NCBI GenBank assembly: GCA_041627475.1
Contig: JBFKQZ010000186.1
Location: forward strand, 1 to 6,316
DNA from: JBFGFG01 sp041627475
GTDB taxonomy: Bacteria > Actinomycetota > Nitriliruptoria > Nitriliruptorales > Nitriliruptoraceae
Direction: 5' to 3'
Length of the DNA stretch: 6,316 nucleotides
This document shows positions 4,521 through 6,316 of this stretch, piece by piece. The position numbers and the translations under genes were made by a program. The notes below the pieces were generated by a model. That model was not told where the DNA came from. It saw only the letters and a program-made list of their open reading frames with translations, and searched no databases. Position 1 is the first letter of the stretch, and each line of letters starts with the position of its first letter.

Positions 4521-6316
4521 ATGGCCAAGGCCGTCGGCATCGACCTCGGGACGACCAACTCCGTCGTCTCGGTGCTCGAAGGCGGTGAGCCCACCGTCAT
4601 CGCGAACGCTGAAGGCGCTCGCACCACCCCGTCCGTCGTCGCGTTCTCGAAGTCCGCCGAGGTGCTCGTCGGCGAGGTCGCCAAGCGCCAGGCGGTGACC
4701 AACGCCGAGCGCACGATCCGCTCCGTGAAGCGCCACATGGGCACGGACTGGAAGATCGACATCGACGGCAAGAACTACACGCCGCAGGAGATCTCGGCCC
4801 GCATCCTGATGAAGCTCAAGCGTGATGCCGAGTCCTACCTCGGCGAGGACGTCACCCAGGCCGTCATCACCGTCCCGGCGTACTTCGACGACGCCCAGCG
4901 GCAGGCCACCAAGGAGGCCGGCGAGATCGCGGGCCTCGAGGTCCTGCGCCTCGTCGCCGAGCCGACGGCCGCCGCCCTCGCCTACGGCCTCGACAAGGAG
5001 GAGGACCAGACCGTCCTCGTCTTCGACCTCGGTGGCGGCACGTTCGACGTGTCGGTCCTCGAGATCGACGTGGAGACCGGCACGTACTCGGTCGAGGCCA
5101 CCCACGGCGACAGCCACCTCGGTGGTGACGACTGGGACGAGGCCATCATCGACTGGCTCGTCAAGACGTTCAAGGACAACAACGGCATCGACCTCTCGCC
5201 CGACAAGATGGCGATGCAGCGCCTCAAGGAGGCGGCGGAGAAGGCCAAGATCGAGCTCAGCCAGACCCCCGAGACCTCGATCAACCTGCCGTTCATCACG
5301 GCCTCCGACGCCGGACCGCTCCACCTCGAGCAGACCCTGACCCGCGCGAAGTTCAACGAGCTCACCGCGGACCTGCTCGACAAGCTCCGTGGCCCGTTCA
5401 ACCTCGCCATCAAGGACGCGGGCGTCAGCCTCGGCGACATCGACCACATCCTGCTCGTGGGTGGCTCGACGCGGATCCCGGCCGTGCAGGAGCTCGTCAA
5501 GGAGCTCACCGGCGGCAAGGAGCCCAACAAGGGCGTGAACCCGGACGAGGTCGTCGCCGTCGGCGCGGCCCTGCAGGCCGGTGTCCTCAAGGGCGAGGTC
5601 AAGGACGTGCTGCTCCTCGACGTCACCCCGCTGTCGCTCGGCATCGAGACCAAGGGCGGCGTCACCAACCACCTGATCGAGCGCAACACGACCATCCCGA
5701 CCAAGAAGTCGCAGGTCTACACGACGGCCGACGACAACCAGCCCACCGTCGAGATCCACGTGCTGCAGGGTGAGCGCCCGATGGCGTCGGACAACCGCAG
5801 CCTCGGCAAGTTCCAGCTCACCGGCATCCCGCCGGCGCCCGCTGGCGTCCCGCAGATCGAGGTCACCTTCGACATCGACGCGAACGGCATCGTGCACGTG
5901 TCCGCCAAGGACCTCGGCACGGGCAAGGAGCAGTCGATGACGATCACCGGCGGCACGGCGCTGCCGAAGGACGACATCGAGCAGATGATCAAGGACGCCG
6001 AGTCCCACGCGAACGAGGACCAGAAGCGTCGCGAGGCCGTCGAGAAGCGCAACGCCGCCGAGCAGCTCGTCACGCAGGTCGACCGCCAGCTCAACGAGCA
6101 CGGTGACAAGGTCGACGCCGCGCTCAAGGCCAGCATCGAGGAGAAGGCGAGTGATCTCCGCGAGGCGCTGAAGGGCGACGACGTGGACGACATCGACGCG
6201 AAGTCCCAGGCGCTCGCGACCGAGTTCCAGGAGCTCGGCAAGGCGATATACGCGAACGCCCAGCAGCCCGAGGGCGCGCCGGCCGATGCCGGAGCGACCA
6301 CCGACGCCCCGGCGGA
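4521..6316 (+). CDS. dnaK: Chaperone protein DnaK (Hsp70), 3' end outside the window
   Basis: The frame is open from ATG 4521 to the window end, giving 598 readable residues; perhaps some 20 are missing, judging from usual actinobacterial lengths. DnaK binds exposed hydrophobic peptides and releases them through an ATP cycle driven by DnaJ and GrpE in the cytoplasm. The ATPase domain shows phosphate-binding GIDLGTTNS (6-14), VITVPAYF (115-122), VFDLGGGTFDVS (167-178) and LLVGGSTRIP (311-320). The interdomain linker is DVLLLDV (362-368), followed by the beta substrate-binding domain (about 374-490) and the helical lid (about 490-575). The cut tail is Ala/Pro/Gly/Asp-rich. After AKRQAVTNAERTIRSVKRHMG the protein runs almost directly into DGKNYTPQEISA, lacking the roughly two-dozen-residue segment of Gram-negative DnaK, which supports a Gram-positive/actinobacterial origin. 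One rare ATA codon occurs near 6246 (KAIYANAQ). grpE, dnaJ and hspR may follow outside the window. Confidence 0.98.
   Translation, partial: MAKAVGIDLGTTNSVVSVLEGGEPTVIANAEGARTTPSVVAFSKSAEVLVGEVAKRQAVTNAERTIRSVKRHMGTDWKIDIDGKNYTPQEISARILMKLKRDAESYLGEDVTQAVITVPAYFDDAQRQATKEAGEIAGLEVLRLVAEPTAAALAYGLDKEEDQTVLVFDLGGGTFDVSVLEIDVETGTYSVEATHGDSHLGGDDWDEAIIDWLVKTFKDNNGIDLSPDKMAMQRLKEAAEKAKIELSQTPETSINLPFITASDAGPLHLEQTLTRAKFNELTADLLDKLRGPFNLAIKDAGVSLGDIDHILLVGGSTRIPAVQELVKELTGGKEPNKGVNPDEVVAVGAALQAGVLKGEVKDVLLLDVTPLSLGIETKGGVTNHLIERNTTIPTKKSQVYTTADDNQPTVEIHVLQGERPMASDNRSLGKFQLTGIPPAPAGVPQIEVTFDIDANGIVHVSAKDLGTGKEQSMTITGGTALPKDDIEQMIKDAESHANEDQKRREAVEKRNAAEQLVTQVDRQLNEHGDKVDAALKASIEEKASDLREALKGDDVDDIDAKSQALATEFQELGKAIYANAQQPEGAPADAGATTDAPA

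Noticed and set aside
4428..6101. 557-codon open frame antisense to dnaK
   Set aside because: Long antisense frames are common opposite GC-rich hsp70 genes because of codon bias. It is Leu/Val/Arg/Asp-rich and low in complexity, shows no recognisable domain, and overlaps a full-length dnaK and its control region.

Overview
The window is very GC-rich, and third codon positions are almost always G or C. The DnaK lacks the short N-terminal segment found in Gram-negative homologues, and there is an actinobacterial-style ECF sigma factor gene coupled to a membrane partner gene. Together these point to an actinobacterium. A PilT-type retraction ATPase implies type IV pili, which fits the less-studied, deep-branching actinobacterial classes better than a typical Streptomyces. 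The exact taxon cannot be read from this window.

Layout from left to right. Positions 1-23 form a strong GC hairpin, probably the terminator of a gene outside the window. Next comes pilT (70-1158, +), then a 109-nt gap holding a candidate ECF-type promoter and an inverted repeat. A two-gene operon follows: an ECF/SigE-family sigma factor (1268-1771, +) and a single-pass membrane protein with a large extracytoplasmic domain (1768-3261, +). Their start and stop codons overlap as ATGA. This pair converges on a membrane-bound GGDEF diguanylate cyclase (3277-4248, -). Only 15 nt separate the two stop codons, and a perfect 13-bp inverted repeat that includes the end of the GGDEF gene probably terminates both transcripts. 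A 272-nt divergent regulatory region (4249-4520) separates the cyclase from dnaK (4521 to beyond the window end, +), which is cut off near its C-terminus.

How the genes may work together. PilT powers pilus retraction. The sigma factor and its membrane partner look like a self-contained envelope-sensing switch. The cyclase would make c-di-GMP, a common regulator of surface behaviour. DnaK is the general Hsp70 chaperone and probably heads its own heat-shock operon. A functional link between pilT, the sigma operon and the cyclase is inferred only from their being neighbours.

The genes belong to known families, and no clearly new system is visible. The points most worth following up are regulatory. 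They are a HAIR-like (HspR) site upstream of dnaK overlapped by a separate perfect dyad, the same TCAGAC/GTCTGA half-sites upstream of the sigma operon, an apparent ECF autoregulatory promoter, a terminator built into the coding end of the cyclase gene, and an unclassified sensor domain fused to a non-zinc anti-sigma-like N-terminus.
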